Assembly (NCBI GenBank): GCA_016713445.1
Contig: JADJPB010000010.1
Span: 1-64,000, forward strand
Length of the DNA stretch: 64,000 nucleotides
From: Bacteroidota bacterium
GTDB taxonomy: Bacteria; Bacteroidota; Bacteroidia; AKYH767-A; OLB10
Reading direction: 5' to 3'
Program-made: the position numbers and the translations under genes
Notes under the pieces: generated by a model
Seen by the model: only the letters and a program-made list of their open reading frames with translations
The model's database searches: none
Told to the model about the DNA's origin: nothing
In this document: positions 27,136 to 37,513 of the stretch, one piece after another
Layout of the letters: every line of letters begins with the position of its first letter
Position numbering within the stretch: position 1 is the first letter of the stretch

Positions 27136-27747
27136 ATGAATAAATTATTACTTCTTGGAACGATTGTTATTGGGTTGACAACCTCTTGTTCAAATTCAAA
27201 TCAGACGGACAACACTGAACTCTCAACCCATCAAATCGCAGTGACGAATGACACTATCGAAACTATTAAAAATAAAAATATGATAACTCAAAAAATAACA
27301 CCTTCACTTTGGGTTGAAACGAAAGATGCAAAAGCAGTTGTAGATTATTACTTGTCTATTTTCAAAGACGGCAAACTTAAAGAGCATCACCAATATAAAA
27401 ATCCACCAGAAGCAGGAGGCGGAGACTTTGAAACTGCAATTATGGAAATTAATGGTGTAGAATTTAATATTTTGGCGGCGGGACCGTTCTTCAAGTTTAA
27501 TGAATCCGTTTCGTTTGTTATCAATTGCAAAGACCAAGCAGAAGTAGATTATTATTGGGGTGCATTGACCGCTAACGGGGGCCAAGAAAGTTCTTGTGGA
27601 TGGTGTAAAGACAAATATGGTTTATCGTGGCAGGTTGTTCCTGTTGAATATTTTGACCTAATAAACAGTGACGACCCACAAGTCAGGGAAAAAGCGATGA
27701 AGAATACACTTAAACAGAAAAAGATAATACTCTCAGAACTCAAATGA
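27136..27747 (+). CDS. PhnB-like VOC protein with lipoprotein signal
   Basis: A 203-residue protein. The N-terminal 20 residues are a lipoprotein signal (LGTIVIGLTTSCSNS), followed by a linker. From M49 (MITQKITPSLWVETKDAKAV) the sequence is a normal PhnB/YjdN-type VOC domain (DGKLKEHHQYKNPPEAGGGD, WGALTANGGQESSCGWCKDK, SWQVVPVEY). Homologues are normally cytoplasmic and begin at the equivalent of M49, so here the domain seems to be exported and lipid-anchored. A second start at M49 could give a cytoplasmic form. Enzyme activity is unknown. Confidence 0.82.
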   Translation: MNKLLLLGTIVIGLTTSCSNSNQTDNTELSTHQIAVTNDTIETIKNKNMITQKITPSLWVETKDAKAVVDYYLSIFKDGKLKEHHQYKNPPEAGGGDFETAIMEINGVEFNILAAGPFFKFNESVSFVINCKDQAEVDYYWGALTANGGQESSCGWCKDKYGLSWQVVPVEYFDLINSDDPQVREKAMKNTLKQKKIILSELK

Positions 27748-28103
27748 GCGAGAACAAACAGTTTGCGAAAAGACAATGAATTCATTGAAAATTGTACAAG
27801 AAAGAATTGCGTTTGACAAATGTAATGATGAACAAGAAGTATTGCGTTTAAAAACAATTGTTAAAATATTAAGTCAGTAAATTAGAAATTATTTTTAACT
27901 AAATGAGTTCTTTGATCTACCAAAACCCAGTTAAAAAAGAGTTTCGTCTAATAAAAGTAATTTTTGCTAAATTCTATTTGCTACTTAAAAATATTTGGTA
28001 TTTTTATTTTCTCAAACAAAAATTTCGGACTTTACTGCTAGCTGGCACGGGCAATACCTACAACGTCAGCCATAGGTTAAGAAATGATTAAATCTCATTA
28101 AAA

Positions 28104-28643
28104 GTGGAATTGCAGTTTTCTAGACAGAAATGGGTTCATCACCAATTTAATCTTGGTATTGATGTGGGTTGGAGTCAGAATATTATTACAAGGATTTCTG
28201 ATATCGGAATGAGGTGCCAATATCATTGTGAAGAATTATCTGATATTATGCTCTCAACAAGTCATGATCAAGAGTGGAGCATTAAAGAGCATATCGGACA
28301 TTTGATTGATTTGGAAGAATTGCATCTACAAAGAATCGATCAGTTCAAAGATTTAAAGACGGAATTGACTGCAGCAGATATGTCAAATCAAAAAACAAAG
28401 GCATCCAACCATAATGACAAGCCTCTGAAAGATTTGATCGCTGAATTGATTATTGAAAGAGAGAAATTGATTCATCAATATCTCTCGCTATCTTTAGAAA
28501 GCATAAATCATTCTTCCCACCACCCCAGATTAAATGTAAAAATGAAACCTGTAGACTTATTATTCTTTATTGGAGAACATGACGACCATCACTTAACATC
28601 CATCCTTGAAATCAAAAAGAAATTTATCAAAACTAGCTTCTAA
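28104..28643 (+). CDS. DinB-family protein
   Basis: A 179-residue four-helix-bundle protein of the DinB/YfiT superfamily. The metal-binding histidines fit EHIGHLIDLEE (mid-protein) and EHDDHHLTSI (C-terminal). DinB-like enzymes are often thiol S-transferases. It begins a run of small metalloenzyme genes (two VOC genes follow). Confidence 0.8.
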   Translation: MELQFSRQKWVHHQFNLGIDVGWSQNIITRISDIGMRCQYHCEELSDIMLSTSHDQEWSIKEHIGHLIDLEELHLQRIDQFKDLKTELTAADMSNQKTKASNHNDKPLKDLIAELIIEREKLIHQYLSLSLESINHSSHHPRLNVKMKPVDLLFFIGEHDDHHLTSILEIKKKFIKTSF

Positions 28644-28703
28644 CAACAAATAGTTTAGTAAGATAAAATGCTACATTTAAATTTTAATTTAAAATAAAAG
28701 ACC

Positions 28704-29075
28704 ATGAAACTAGGTGCATTTTCAATTAGTCTAGCCGTAAAGGACATTGAGAAATCGAAAGAGTTTTACGAAAACTTAGGTTTTTCAATTTTAGGTGGAG
28801 ACATCTATCAAAAGTGGCTTATCTTGAAAAATGGAAACGCCATCATTGGACTTATCTAAGGAATGTTTGAAAATAATATTCTTATTTTTAATCCGGGTTG
28901 GGATGAAAACGCTACTAATTTAGATCCCTATGATGATGTAAGAGTCATTCAAGAACACTTAAAAAAAGGGTGTGTAACATTAACTTCAGAAGCTGATCCA
29001 AATACAAGTGGTCCGGCACACATTACACTCACAGATCCTGACGGAAATAATATTTTAATTGACCAACATAGATAA
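28704..29075 (+). pseudogene. VOC/glyoxalase-like protein with internal TAA
   Basis: MKLGAFSISLAVKDIEKSKE ... WLILKNGNAIIGLI, then an in-frame TAA (28857-28859), and on to GMFENNILIFNPGWDENATN ... DPDGNNILIDQH. CAA is expected at the stop (IIGLFQGMFENN in relatives), so a single C to T change explains it. The protein would be about 123 residues with one VOC module pair. Confidence 0.8.
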
Positions 29076-29087
29076 ACAAAAAAAACA

Positions 29088-29480
29088 ATGACACAAACAT
29101 TAAAAAACCCATTTGCTTGGGTAGAAATTTATGTAGAAAACATGAGCAGAGCTCAAAAGTTCTATGAAACAATTTTAGGAATTCAAATGTCTCCACTTCC
29201 AATGCCGGAAGGGATGGGAAATATGCAGATGGTTAGCTTTCCCTGGGCTGAAAACGAACGAAATATTAGCGGCGCATTAGTAAAAATGGAAAATATGCTC
29301 CCAGGATCTGGCGGGACCTTGGTTTATTTTGGTTGTGAAGACTGTTCGGTAGAGGAAAGTCGGATTGAAAGTGCAGGTGGTAAAATTTGTCAACCAAAAA
29401 TGTCAATTGGAGACTATGGATTTTGCTCTATTGTGATGGATACAGAAGGAAATACCATTGGTTTGCATTCGATGAAATAA
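29088..29480 (+). CDS. VOC-family protein
   Basis: A 130-residue glyoxalase/bleomycin-resistance-fold protein (FAWVEIYVENMSRAQKFYET, GALVKMENMLPGSGGTLVYF, GDYGFCSIVMDTEGNTIGLH). It lies 12 bp after the interrupted VOC gene, so the two are probably co-transcribed. The substrate is unknown. Confidence 0.83.
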   Translation: MTQTLKNPFAWVEIYVENMSRAQKFYETILGIQMSPLPMPEGMGNMQMVSFPWAENERNISGALVKMENMLPGSGGTLVYFGCEDCSVEESRIESAGGKICQPKMSIGDYGFCSIVMDTEGNTIGLHSMK

Positions 29481-29670
29481 AATTAACACCTGAAAAACTT
29501 CTCGTGCTCATGTTTACTTACCGGTTTGAAGTAAGGATAAACAATTTCTATTTTTTATCCTTATTGTTGACTGAAAATTGGGATTGAATCACGTCAAAAT
29601 AAACAAGTCCTACTTCGTGTCTTTGCAAGAATACACTTAAATTTACCTTCAATTCTTACGCAAAAAGAAA

Positions 29671-30654
29671 ATGTACACTAAGAAAAATTATGGCTTTTGG
29701 ATGACCTTCAATTGGTCTAAAAAACCATTTATCATCGGTCTACTTTATGCTAGTATCATTAGCTTTCTAACTAACTATTTCCAACTAAATTTATATCTCC
29801 CTTGGCAACCCATTGGAGTAATTGGTATTGCCGTTGCCTTTTATTTAGGTTTTAAAAACAACAGCTCTTACGACAGAACTTGGGAGGCAAGAAAAATTTA
29901 TGGCGGGATCGTTAACGACAGTAGGTCCATTGGCGTAGCCATCGTTTCCTTTGTGCAGGGGGAAAATGCAGCTGCTATTAAAAAAGAATTAATCTACCGA
30001 CATATCGCATGGCTTACCGCTCTCCGCCATCAGCTTAGATTAAGTAAACCCTGGGAACATTTAGAAAACAGATTAAATGGACTCTATGTTCCGGTAGTTT
30101 GTGAAGATTATAAAAACAAGCTCCATACTGAGTTATTAAACTATCTTACAGAAGAAGAAGTCCATGAATTAAACACAAGTACAAATAGAGCTACACAAAT
30201 CTTAAAGAAACAGGCTGAAAGATTTCAAGAATTGAGAGACAAAGGGTATTTTGATGATTTTCGGCACATGGAATTACATACTAAAATTACTCATTTATTT
30301 GATGGTCAAGGTAAGGCTGAAAGGATCAAAAACTTTCCGTTCCCACGACAATATGCCTCCACCGCACTTTGGTTAACGTTAGTATTCTGTACAATTGTAC
30401 CTTTTGGGTTGCTGGATATGTTTACTGAAAGTATTTGGGTCCAGATTTTCTGTCCTATTATAGCAGCGCTCATCATTTGGGTATTTTTCCTCATGGAAAA
30501 AATTGGAGATTACTCTGAGAATCCTTTTGAAGGCACCTACAATGATGTACCAATAACATCAATTTCTATTGGAATAGAAATTGATTTAAGAGAAATGATT
30601 AAAGACACGAACATCCCACTTCCTATGGAAATAGAAAATGGATTTTTAATGTAA
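29671..30654 (+). CDS. Bestrophin-family anion channel protein
   Basis: A 327-residue membrane protein of the bestrophin (UPF0187/RFP-TM) family. Features are two N-terminal membrane segments (PFIIGLLYASIISFLTN, IGVIGIAVAFYLGFKNNSSY), the conserved YDRTWEARKIYGGIVNDSR, two C-terminal segments (ALWLTLVFCTIVPFGLLDMF, PIIAALIIWVFFLMEKIG), and ENPFEGTYNDVPI. Bacterial members form pentameric ion channels in the inner membrane. Confidence 0.88.
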   Translation: MYTKKNYGFWMTFNWSKKPFIIGLLYASIISFLTNYFQLNLYLPWQPIGVIGIAVAFYLGFKNNSSYDRTWEARKIYGGIVNDSRSIGVAIVSFVQGENAAAIKKELIYRHIAWLTALRHQLRLSKPWEHLENRLNGLYVPVVCEDYKNKLHTELLNYLTEEEVHELNTSTNRATQILKKQAERFQELRDKGYFDDFRHMELHTKITHLFDGQGKAERIKNFPFPRQYASTALWLTLVFCTIVPFGLLDMFTESIWVQIFCPIIAALIIWVFFLMEKIGDYSENPFEGTYNDVPITSISIGIEIDLREMIKDTNIPLPMEIENGFLM

Positions 30655-30765
30655 TTAGTTGATCTTTTTTACAAGATTTGAATTATTGAGCGTTTTCCTT
30701 CCTTTTTTAGGTTTCGTTTCATCCGAATTATTCCAATCTTTGTACTATGCATTAAAACAAATAAT

Positions 30766-31644
30766 ATGGAACGGAAAAAATTCATTAAATCAGCATTACT
30801 AACTGGTGCTTTGGGGGCTATAGGCTCGCAATTACTCCATGCAAAAAAAAGCGAATCGATAAAATCCACCTACGATATCTTAATGCAGCAAGTTGGATTT
30901 AATCATTTACCCAATAAAAATATAGGAACCATGAATTCAATCATTCACAAAGCAGATACAAGAGGAAACGCCAATCACGGTTGGTTAAACTCTCACCATA
31001 CGTTTAGTTTCGCTAATTATCATAATCCGGAGCGCATGCACTTTGGCGTATTAAGGGTATTAAATGATGACCGCGTGATGGCTGGTCAAGGTTTCGGAAC
31101 GCACCCTCATGACAATATGGAAATAATTTCAATCCCACTTGAAGGAGATTTAGAACATAAAGACAGCATGGGAAATATAGCCATAATAAAAGAAGGCGAC
31201 GTTCAAATAATGAGTGCCGGAACTGGCATTACACATTCTGAATACAACAAAAACAAAGACAAAGAAGTTAAGTTTCTTCAGATATGGATTTTTCCTAACA
31301 AAAAAAATGTGACCCCACGTTACGACCAAATTTCAATCAGAGATATTGCAAAAAAAAACAAATTTTATCAAGTGCTTTCGCCGAATAAAGATGACCAAGG
31401 TGTTTGGATAAATCAAGATGCTTGGTTCCATTTAGGGAAATTCGACAAAGGAAATTCCGATGAATACAAAATCAAAAAATCTGGGAATGGTGTTTATGTA
31501 TTTGTATTGGATGGTGAAGTAGAAGTAAACAATGAAAAACTTGCTAAGAGAGATGGAATGGGTGTTTGGGATACTGATTCCATTAAAGTAACCGCCTTTG
31601 ACAATGCCCGTGTTCTATTGATGGAAGTCCCTATGAGTCTTTAA
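30766..31644 (+). CDS. Pirin-family protein with export signal
   Basis: A 292-residue pirin (bicupin). The metal-binding N-cupin shows SHHTFSFANY, GTHPHDNMEIIS and SAGTGITHSEYN, which supply the three His and one Glu. An N-terminal extension of about 55 residues includes MERKKFIKSALLTGALGAIG, which looks like a Tat-type or Sec signal with KK in place of RR. Most pirins lack such a signal. Quercetinase-like dioxygenase activity is known in the family. The next gene is 195 bp away. Confidence 0.87.
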   Translation: MERKKFIKSALLTGALGAIGSQLLHAKKSESIKSTYDILMQQVGFNHLPNKNIGTMNSIIHKADTRGNANHGWLNSHHTFSFANYHNPERMHFGVLRVLNDDRVMAGQGFGTHPHDNMEIISIPLEGDLEHKDSMGNIAIIKEGDVQIMSAGTGITHSEYNKNKDKEVKFLQIWIFPNKKNVTPRYDQISIRDIAKKNKFYQVLSPNKDDQGVWINQDAWFHLGKFDKGNSDEYKIKKSGNGVYVFVLDGEVEVNNEKLAKRDGMGVWDTDSIKVTAFDNARVLLMEVPMSL

Positions 31645-31839
31645 TTTTTTTTGAAAATATTACCAAAAAAAGCGAAACCCATCTATGTAAAATCCATGAA
31701 GATTGGAAATTGGAGTCTAGCATTGTGGATTACACTTAATAGTAAATAAAAAACGTGACCACGAAACGAGATCCTATTCGTCCATTTTTGTTTGGGGTCT
31801 GGGAATAATTAGAATCTCCGTTGTAACCTTCATTCAAGA

Positions 31840-32493
31840 ATGAAACGATTATTAAGCTACATCTACCCGTTCCGGGTGAAAAATTACAAGTCGGATATTA
31901 ATGGCCCTCTTGAATTAAACTTAGTGAATGGGAAATTCATTCTAGATACCGAAAGGAGCAATTATTCATATGGTACCCTTCAAAGAATTCTACGTGTTGG
32001 TTTAAAAGAAATCAACTTCGATAGAAATATAAATAGCATACTCCTTTTGGGATTGGGTGGTGGAAGCGTAATTCAGACGATAAGAGAAGAATTTAATTCC
32101 AATGCGCCTATAGAAGCTGTTGATATCGACGCAGAAATAATTGAGATAGCATTAAACGATTTTAATATAAATAGATTTGAAAATGTTACCATAGTACAAT
32201 CAGACGCCAATGAATATTTAATTAACTGCCCAAAGAGCTTTGACTTAATTATTGTCGATCTTTTTATTATTGACACTATTCCGACTGTATTTACAACCAC
32301 TGAATTTATAAATCGTTTGAAGGAACATTTAACTGTAGGTGGAAAAGTCATCTATAACACCATGCAACAAACAATGCCCTTAGAATTGTTAAACAAAATT
32401 AAATGCTGTTTTGAAGCAGGAGGCAATTTCAACGCGAAATTATTAGAGAAGGTAGCCAGTACTAACGACCTAATACTCGTTGAAAAATATTGA
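31840..32493 (+). CDS. Spermidine-synthase-like methyltransferase-fold protein
   Basis: A 217-residue Rossmann-fold protein. The SAM/dcSAM site is SILLLGLGGGSVIQTI, with EAVDIDAEIIEIA as the acidic loop and FDLIIVDLFIIDTIP in the position of the polyamine-synthase gate region. The usual N-terminal beta-sheet domain of SpeE is shortened. It may be a spermidine-synthase-like protein of unknown substrate. Confidence 0.8.
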   Translation: MKRLLSYIYPFRVKNYKSDINGPLELNLVNGKFILDTERSNYSYGTLQRILRVGLKEINFDRNINSILLLGLGGGSVIQTIREEFNSNAPIEAVDIDAEIIEIALNDFNINRFENVTIVQSDANEYLINCPKSFDLIIVDLFIIDTIPTVFTTTEFINRLKEHLTVGGKVIYNTMQQTMPLELLNKIKCCFEAGGNFNAKLLEKVASTNDLILVEKY

Positions 32494-32805
32494 TACAACA
32501 AATTTTGTATCGGAAGGGATAAATATGGAAAGTTAACGATTGCAATTTTACTATTCTTTTAGGAGCGGCTTTCCTGATTATTCTCCGAAATATTCATTGA
32601 AAATTTATTTGTATTCAATGTTAACTAATTCATATATTCGCTAATATTTGTTATAGAATAGAAAAGTTGAGAAATGTAGTTTGTACGTGAGCGGCTTGAG
32701 ATCAATAAAATTAGAAACTTGTAATAAATGCTTGTGAAGTATCATGATAAGACTTTAGGTTAAATAAAAATTAATAATTGTTAACAAAACTTTGAAAAAG
32801 ACAAA
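32494..32805. other. Intergenic stretch, nothing recognised
   Basis: About 310 AT-rich bases between the SpeE-like gene and a T9SS gene. No ORF, hairpin or repeat of note was seen. Confidence 0.6.
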
Positions 32806-33753
32806 ATGAAATTCAAATTAATCTTACTGCTACTAATCATTTCATGTTGCACTCATTCAAAATCTCAAAATTTAGTGTCGAATGGGGGTTTTGAATCTTT
32901 TACGATTTGTCCCTTTTCTTTAGGAGCAATCAACCAAGCATCGGGATGGGTTGTATCTTTAGCAACTCCCGATTTTTATCATACTTGTGCAGTAACATCG
33001 CCGCTTACAGGAATACCACAGAATATCTGCGGTTACCAACAACCCTTCGGAGGCGATGGATATGCAGGAATGCTTTGTTACAGCTCCTTTGCCAGTGGAT
33101 ACAATCCAGATCAAAGAGAGTATGCTACGGGTACTTTAACACAACCGCTTACTATTGGCACAAAATATTTTGTTTATATAAGGGCAGTGCGTATGAACGC
33201 TTCTTCACACGCTGTGAATAATGTTGGAGCAAAGTTTCTCACTTCTTCTACTACTAATCTTCCCATTTCAAATTCCGCTCATGTCTTTTCTTCAACCGTT
33301 ATTATCGACACACTTAATTGGACGACGATACAAGGTTCATTTGTTGCCGACAGTAATTACACACATATTTCGATTGGCAACCACTTCAACGATTCTCTTA
33401 CAACAGTAATTTCAGTTGCCCCAGTAACCTTTGGTTTTAATGCATATTATTTTATAGATGAAATTTGCGTTACCACTGATTCCCTAGGCTGCTTTGAGCA
33501 AACTGGTATTAATGATTTTACAACAAACAATCTTGTAACCATTAATCCTAATCCAGTAGTTGATTTTTTATATCTTGAAACAAAATGGAACTTAGATGCT
33601 GAAATAATAATTTACAATGCTATCGGTAATGTCTGTTTGAAACAAAAAACAGTAAATAGTATGGTGTTGGATGTTCGTTTTATGTCTGGGGGAATGTATT
33701 TTATGAAATTAGAAATTCAAGTGGCAGAAGTATTAAAAAAGGCAAATTATTGA
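32806..33753 (+). CDS. T9SS-secreted protein, OmpA-partner/'GGFES' type
   Basis: A 315-residue protein. The signal peptide (LILLLLIISCCTHSKSQ) is followed by NLVSNGGFESFTICPFSLGA, the start phrase of a large Bacteroidota secreted family. The cysteine-rich first half (C-GYQQPFGGDGYAGML) resembles carbohydrate-binding jelly-roll proteins. The C-terminal T9SS domain (TINPNPVVDFL) ends abnormally as VAEVLKKANY. A one-base shift near 33722 would give the usual ending (GRSIKKGKLLKVD...). It may therefore be frameshifted in the last 15 residues. Confidence 0.78.
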   Translation: MKFKLILLLLIISCCTHSKSQNLVSNGGFESFTICPFSLGAINQASGWVVSLATPDFYHTCAVTSPLTGIPQNICGYQQPFGGDGYAGMLCYSSFASGYNPDQREYATGTLTQPLTIGTKYFVYIRAVRMNASSHAVNNVGAKFLTSSTTNLPISNSAHVFSSTVIIDTLNWTTIQGSFVADSNYTHISIGNHFNDSLTTVISVAPVTFGFNAYYFIDEICVTTDSLGCFEQTGINDFTTNNLVTINPNPVVDFLYLETKWNLDAEIIIYNAIGNVCLKQKTVNSMVLDVRFMSGGMYFMKLEIQVAEVLKKANY

Positions 33754-33799
33754 AAGTAGATAGAGCTGGCAATTGAATTATAGCGTTAAAATTATTGTC

Positions 33800-34368
33800 A
33801 TGAAATCAGACTATAAAGTAGCGCTTAATAAATCAATTCAAAAGAAAAGACTTGAATTGTCAACTACTTTTTCTGAAGAAATCCTTGCTTCAATTTTCAG
33901 TACTCTTGAATTTACTCCACGATACTTGTCTAGTTTAGCAGAGAAATTCGACAACAAAATTCATTAAAGCCATTAATTAAAGGTAAAAGATCGTTCAGAG
34001 AAACGCTAATACATTTACTCAACTTTGAAGGGCTTAATTATACTACTGTCTACCCAGCATATCTCTTAAACAAACCCCAAATTTATCTAATACACGCTGA
34101 AAGGGATTTTGATAGACTAAATTTATTTCATAACTTTCAATTGCAGGAATTACTATATGCCTTCTGTTTAGAACGAAAGAAGTATTTAAATTTTCTGCAG
34201 TCGATAAACAAAAAAAATTTGAATAGACAAATGATAGAAGAAGGTAAAGCAAGAGAAGAGACCATTTACACAATGGCAAGAAGAACGGCTATTCATGACT
34301 TTACACATATACAAATATTGCAATTTCAAACAAACTTTTATTTAATAGAGAATGAGCTAGCTGAATAA
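33800..34368 (+). pseudogene. DinB-family protein (one frameshift)
   Basis: Two frames (33800-33967, then about 33967-34368) give one protein of about 188 residues: MKSDYKVALNKSIQKKRLEL ... EKFDNKIH, then KGKRSFRETLIHLLNFEGLN ... TAIHDFTHIQILQFQTNFYL. LIHLLNFEG and HDFTHIQ hold the metal-binding histidines of a DinB fold. The shift is near 33966. Confidence 0.7.
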
Positions 34369-34444
34369 ACTGATTCTACAAATAAAAATAACCTAGGTAC
34401 ACTTTATTTTAAAATCAAATAATATTGCTATAAAAAGAATTGAT

Positions 34445-34813
34445 ATGCAAAATGATGTAAAACTTACACAATCAACAATAGAAAATTTCAATTTAGCATT
34501 TAACCGCCATGATGTAGATGCTGTCATGAATCTGATGACGGAAGATTGCATATTTGAGAATACGAATCCTCCACCAGATGGCATACGACTTGAAGGGGCG
34601 GCTGTAGTTAGGGAATTTTGGGAGAAGTTCTTTACAGCTAACCCAGATGCCCATTTTGAAGCAGAGGAAATATTAGCTGTCGGGAATCGATGTGTTGTTC
34701 GGTGGATCTATCATAAAACGAAGGAGGGTAACCCTTGGCATTTGAGAGGCGTGGATATCTTCAAAGTCGTTGATGGAAAAGTAGCTGAAAAGTTGGCTTA
34801 TGTTAAAGGGTAA
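34445..34813 (+). CDS. SnoaL-like (NTF2-fold) protein
   Basis: A 122-residue protein of the SnoaL/ketosteroid-isomerase-like superfamily (FNRHDVDAVMNLMTEDCIFE, GAAVVREFWEKFFTANPDAH, WRLRGVD-type HLRGVDIFKVVDGKVAEKLA). It is cytoplasmic. The reaction is unknown. Confidence 0.82.
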   Translation: MQNDVKLTQSTIENFNLAFNRHDVDAVMNLMTEDCIFENTNPPPDGIRLEGAAVVREFWEKFFTANPDAHFEAEEILAVGNRCVVRWIYHKTKEGNPWHLRGVDIFKVVDGKVAEKLAYVKG

Positions 34814-35344
34814 TAAATTTCAATAATTATTTTATTAATCAACTCTTTTTAACTTTTAACGAGATAATATAATACTACCTAGTCTTTTTTAATGACTGTT
34901 TTTCTATTAATTTGATGAATTAAACAATTGTGTTTTCCCTGTTCCTGAGGGTTGATGATTGATTTACATGGAATGGGTACTATTTATCTCTATAATTAAG
35001 AAATATGTTCCTATTTCTTAATTATATCAGAAGTGCCTTTCCTTGTTTTTCATCAATAATAACCCCAATTTATATCATATTCACATCATTTGTACTTAAA
35101 ACATTATAATCAGCCAGCCTTTCATCTAAAATAAACCTGAAATAATAATTGAATTGGCAAAAAAACCATTAATAACAAACAATTTTCATCGGAATTATTT
35201 ATACTTTTAACAACTAGATGCAAAAAGACGACCAAGTACTTGTGTGTCGAAAATTGACTCATGCTTTGAATTGAAAATAGGTATTACCCGAATCAAAATT
35301 AATATACTTAAATTTTAAATATTTACTAATTTACTAAGAAAATT
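34814..35344. other. Intergenic stretch with one AT-rich hairpin
   Basis: 530 bases without a supported gene. TATAATTAAGAAAT (34991-35004) pairs with ATTTCTTAATTATA (35013-35026), possibly a bidirectional end signal. The rest is the long AT-rich leader of the next gene. Confidence 0.6.
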
Positions 35345-37513
35345 ATGGATCGCTACATACGTCTTCATTTGACTATTATTTGTCTACTAATTGTAGGCTC
35401 CTCTTCTGCTGCTAATTACTATTGGATTGGAGGATCTGGAAACTGGAATGATTTACCTCATTGGTCTTCTACTTCAGGTGGAATAGCAACTTACTCAAAT
35501 CCTCCATCACCAAATGATGATGTTTTCATTGATAATAACTCTGGATTTAGTGCTGGAGATTCATTGAACCTTTGGTTTCAAAATGATTGTCATTCCTTAA
35601 CAATCGATTCGCTACCTTTTAATTTTAAAATAACTTCGATTAGTTCCTCCCTTACTATTTATGGTGATATTACAATATCCTCACCAGTTGATTTTATAAA
35701 TGCTCGAATAGAATTTGTACCCATATCATTAACATCTAATATTTATGCTCCTTATACATCCTTTTATCAATTAAAAGTACCCATCGCTAATTGTACTTTG
35801 AATCTGCTTAGCACCCTAAGTTTGAAAAATTCTTTTGAAATGATTTATACCAACTCTCATTTTAATTCCAATAATCATGATTTGTATGTAACGGATTTCA
35901 ATGTGGGGTTTGCCACTCAAATGAATCTAGGCACATCCAATGTTTATTTTATAGATTGCAATGCGACGTGGAGCGATAATAACCAATCGGCATTACAAAA
36001 CACAAATTTTTTCATTTTAGGGAGTTCGGTAATTTTTGATGGTAACTTTCGTGCAAATAAAGTATTTATAGATTACCAATCTGATGTTGGATTTTCTGAT
36101 ATCGTGCATATAAGAGAAATGACATGTTCGGGGTATCTTGACCTCCAGGATTTTGGTCCAAAACAAGATACTATTAATAAATTAATAATGAACAACGGGG
36201 TTTATTTTTATACTTTAGTTACAGACACCTTAATTTTTAATATAACTCAAAGCACTTCTTATGCACTTGTATTTGATGAGCTAACAATAAATGATTATTT
36301 TGAAGTGAATGCTGTTCCGGGAGGAGAAATATTAATGACAGTGTATTCAACAATTGCATATGCTTCATTGTATATGAATATGCCTTTAGCCTGTCTTGAT
36401 TTTCTTGCGATTTTAGACGTTAATATTATTGGAACTGGGCTGTATTATGCAGGTGCAAATTCTAGCGGTATCGGTCTCAACTGGATTTGGTCTGGTTGCG
36501 CTCCCACATACCATAATGTGTGGCCTGGGGATGCGAATGATGATTTAATTGTAAATCATCATGACTTTCTTTTTGTAGGCTTGGGCAACACATCCACCGG
36601 TGCACCAAGAGATAGCATTTCCAATTATTATGCTGCCAACTATACTGTGAATTGGAGTTCGAATTTTCCTAATGCTGTTAACTTCAATAACGCTGACTGT
36701 AATGGTGATAGTACCATCAATGCAGATGATACATTAGCCATTGTTCAAAATTATGGTATTTCACATCCTGCGGTTGCTCCCATTAACGCCCCATTACCAT
36801 TAGCACTTTTAGGAACTAAACTTACGCTAGATCTTCCAGGGCTCTTATCGCCAGGTGTTGCCTATACCGTTCCCATTGTAATTGGAGATTCTGTTTTGAA
36901 TAATTTAGAAATGCATGGACTTGCCTTTAGCTTATTATACGATACAAGTTTCATTGATGCATCTACTGTGGATATTCAATTTGGTTCATCTTGGTTTGCT
37001 TTACCTGGACAATCTATTAACTTCAAAAGAAATTTTTCTTCCCTTGGTAAAATCGACTTCGCAATGACACGTTTTAATGGAGTTGATGCGTTAGGTGGCG
37101 GACGAATTGCTTGGCTTAAATTTACAGTGAAAAACAATGTTTCTGGAAATACTAATTTTCAATTTGAACAGATTTTAGCTGTTAACAGTCAGATGAAAGA
37201 AATCGTCATATTATCTGGTAATTTCCCGATTGGAACCACTGTTAGCATTGATGAATTCATCTCGCTGTCTGACCAAAGTGTTTTATATCCCAATCCTGCA
37301 ACTGAATTTATTTCATTGATACTCCCTGATCCCACTCCAATTATCCACGCAGAGATCTTCAGTATTTATGGCACCTTGGTATTAGCAGAATATCCACAAG
37401 CTGGCACTCCCCGTTTAGAAATGAATATCAAATCCCTTAAACCTGGAGTTTACTTCCTTCGCGCTAAACGTAAAGATTTTTCTATAATAGAAAAGCGATT
37501 TGTTGTTCAATAA
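35345..37513 (+). CDS. Large T9SS-secreted protein with dockerin-like module
   Basis: A 722-residue protein. The signal peptide is LTIICLLIVGSSSA. The start phrase ANYYWIGGSGNWNDLPHWSS is typical of Bacteroidota beta-helix adhesins. The middle has beta-rich repeats. Around residues 395-480 comes WPGDANDDLIVNHHDFLFVG and NADCNGDSTINADDTLAI, two calcium-loop-like dockerin halves. A cohesin-like domain may follow (LTLDLPGLLSPGVAYTVPIV). The C-terminal T9SS sorting domain includes VLYPNPATEF and ends VEKRFVVQ-like. It is probably surface bound or released. Confidence 0.85.
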   Translation: MDRYIRLHLTIICLLIVGSSSAANYYWIGGSGNWNDLPHWSSTSGGIATYSNPPSPNDDVFIDNNSGFSAGDSLNLWFQNDCHSLTIDSLPFNFKITSISSSLTIYGDITISSPVDFINARIEFVPISLTSNIYAPYTSFYQLKVPIANCTLNLLSTLSLKNSFEMIYTNSHFNSNNHDLYVTDFNVGFATQMNLGTSNVYFIDCNATWSDNNQSALQNTNFFILGSSVIFDGNFRANKVFIDYQSDVGFSDIVHIREMTCSGYLDLQDFGPKQDTINKLIMNNGVYFYTLVTDTLIFNITQSTSYALVFDELTINDYFEVNAVPGGEILMTVYSTIAYASLYMNMPLACLDFLAILDVNIIGTGLYYAGANSSGIGLNWIWSGCAPTYHNVWPGDANDDLIVNHHDFLFVGLGNTSTGAPRDSISNYYAANYTVNWSSNFPNAVNFNNADCNGDSTINADDTLAIVQNYGISHPAVAPINAPLPLALLGTKLTLDLPGLLSPGVAYTVPIVIGDSVLNNLEMHGLAFSLLYDTSFIDASTVDIQFGSSWFALPGQSINFKRNFSSLGKIDFAMTRFNGVDALGGGRIAWLKFTVKNNVSGNTNFQFEQILAVNSQMKEIVILSGNFPIGTTVSIDEFISLSDQSVLYPNPATEFISLILPDPTPIIHAEIFSIYGTLVLAEYPQAGTPRLEMNIKSLKPGVYFLRAKRKDFSIIEKRFVVQ

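Noticed and set aside
27903..28091. 62-residue ORF between PhnB-like and DinB genes
   Set aside because: Low-complexity, no recognised family; coding not supported.
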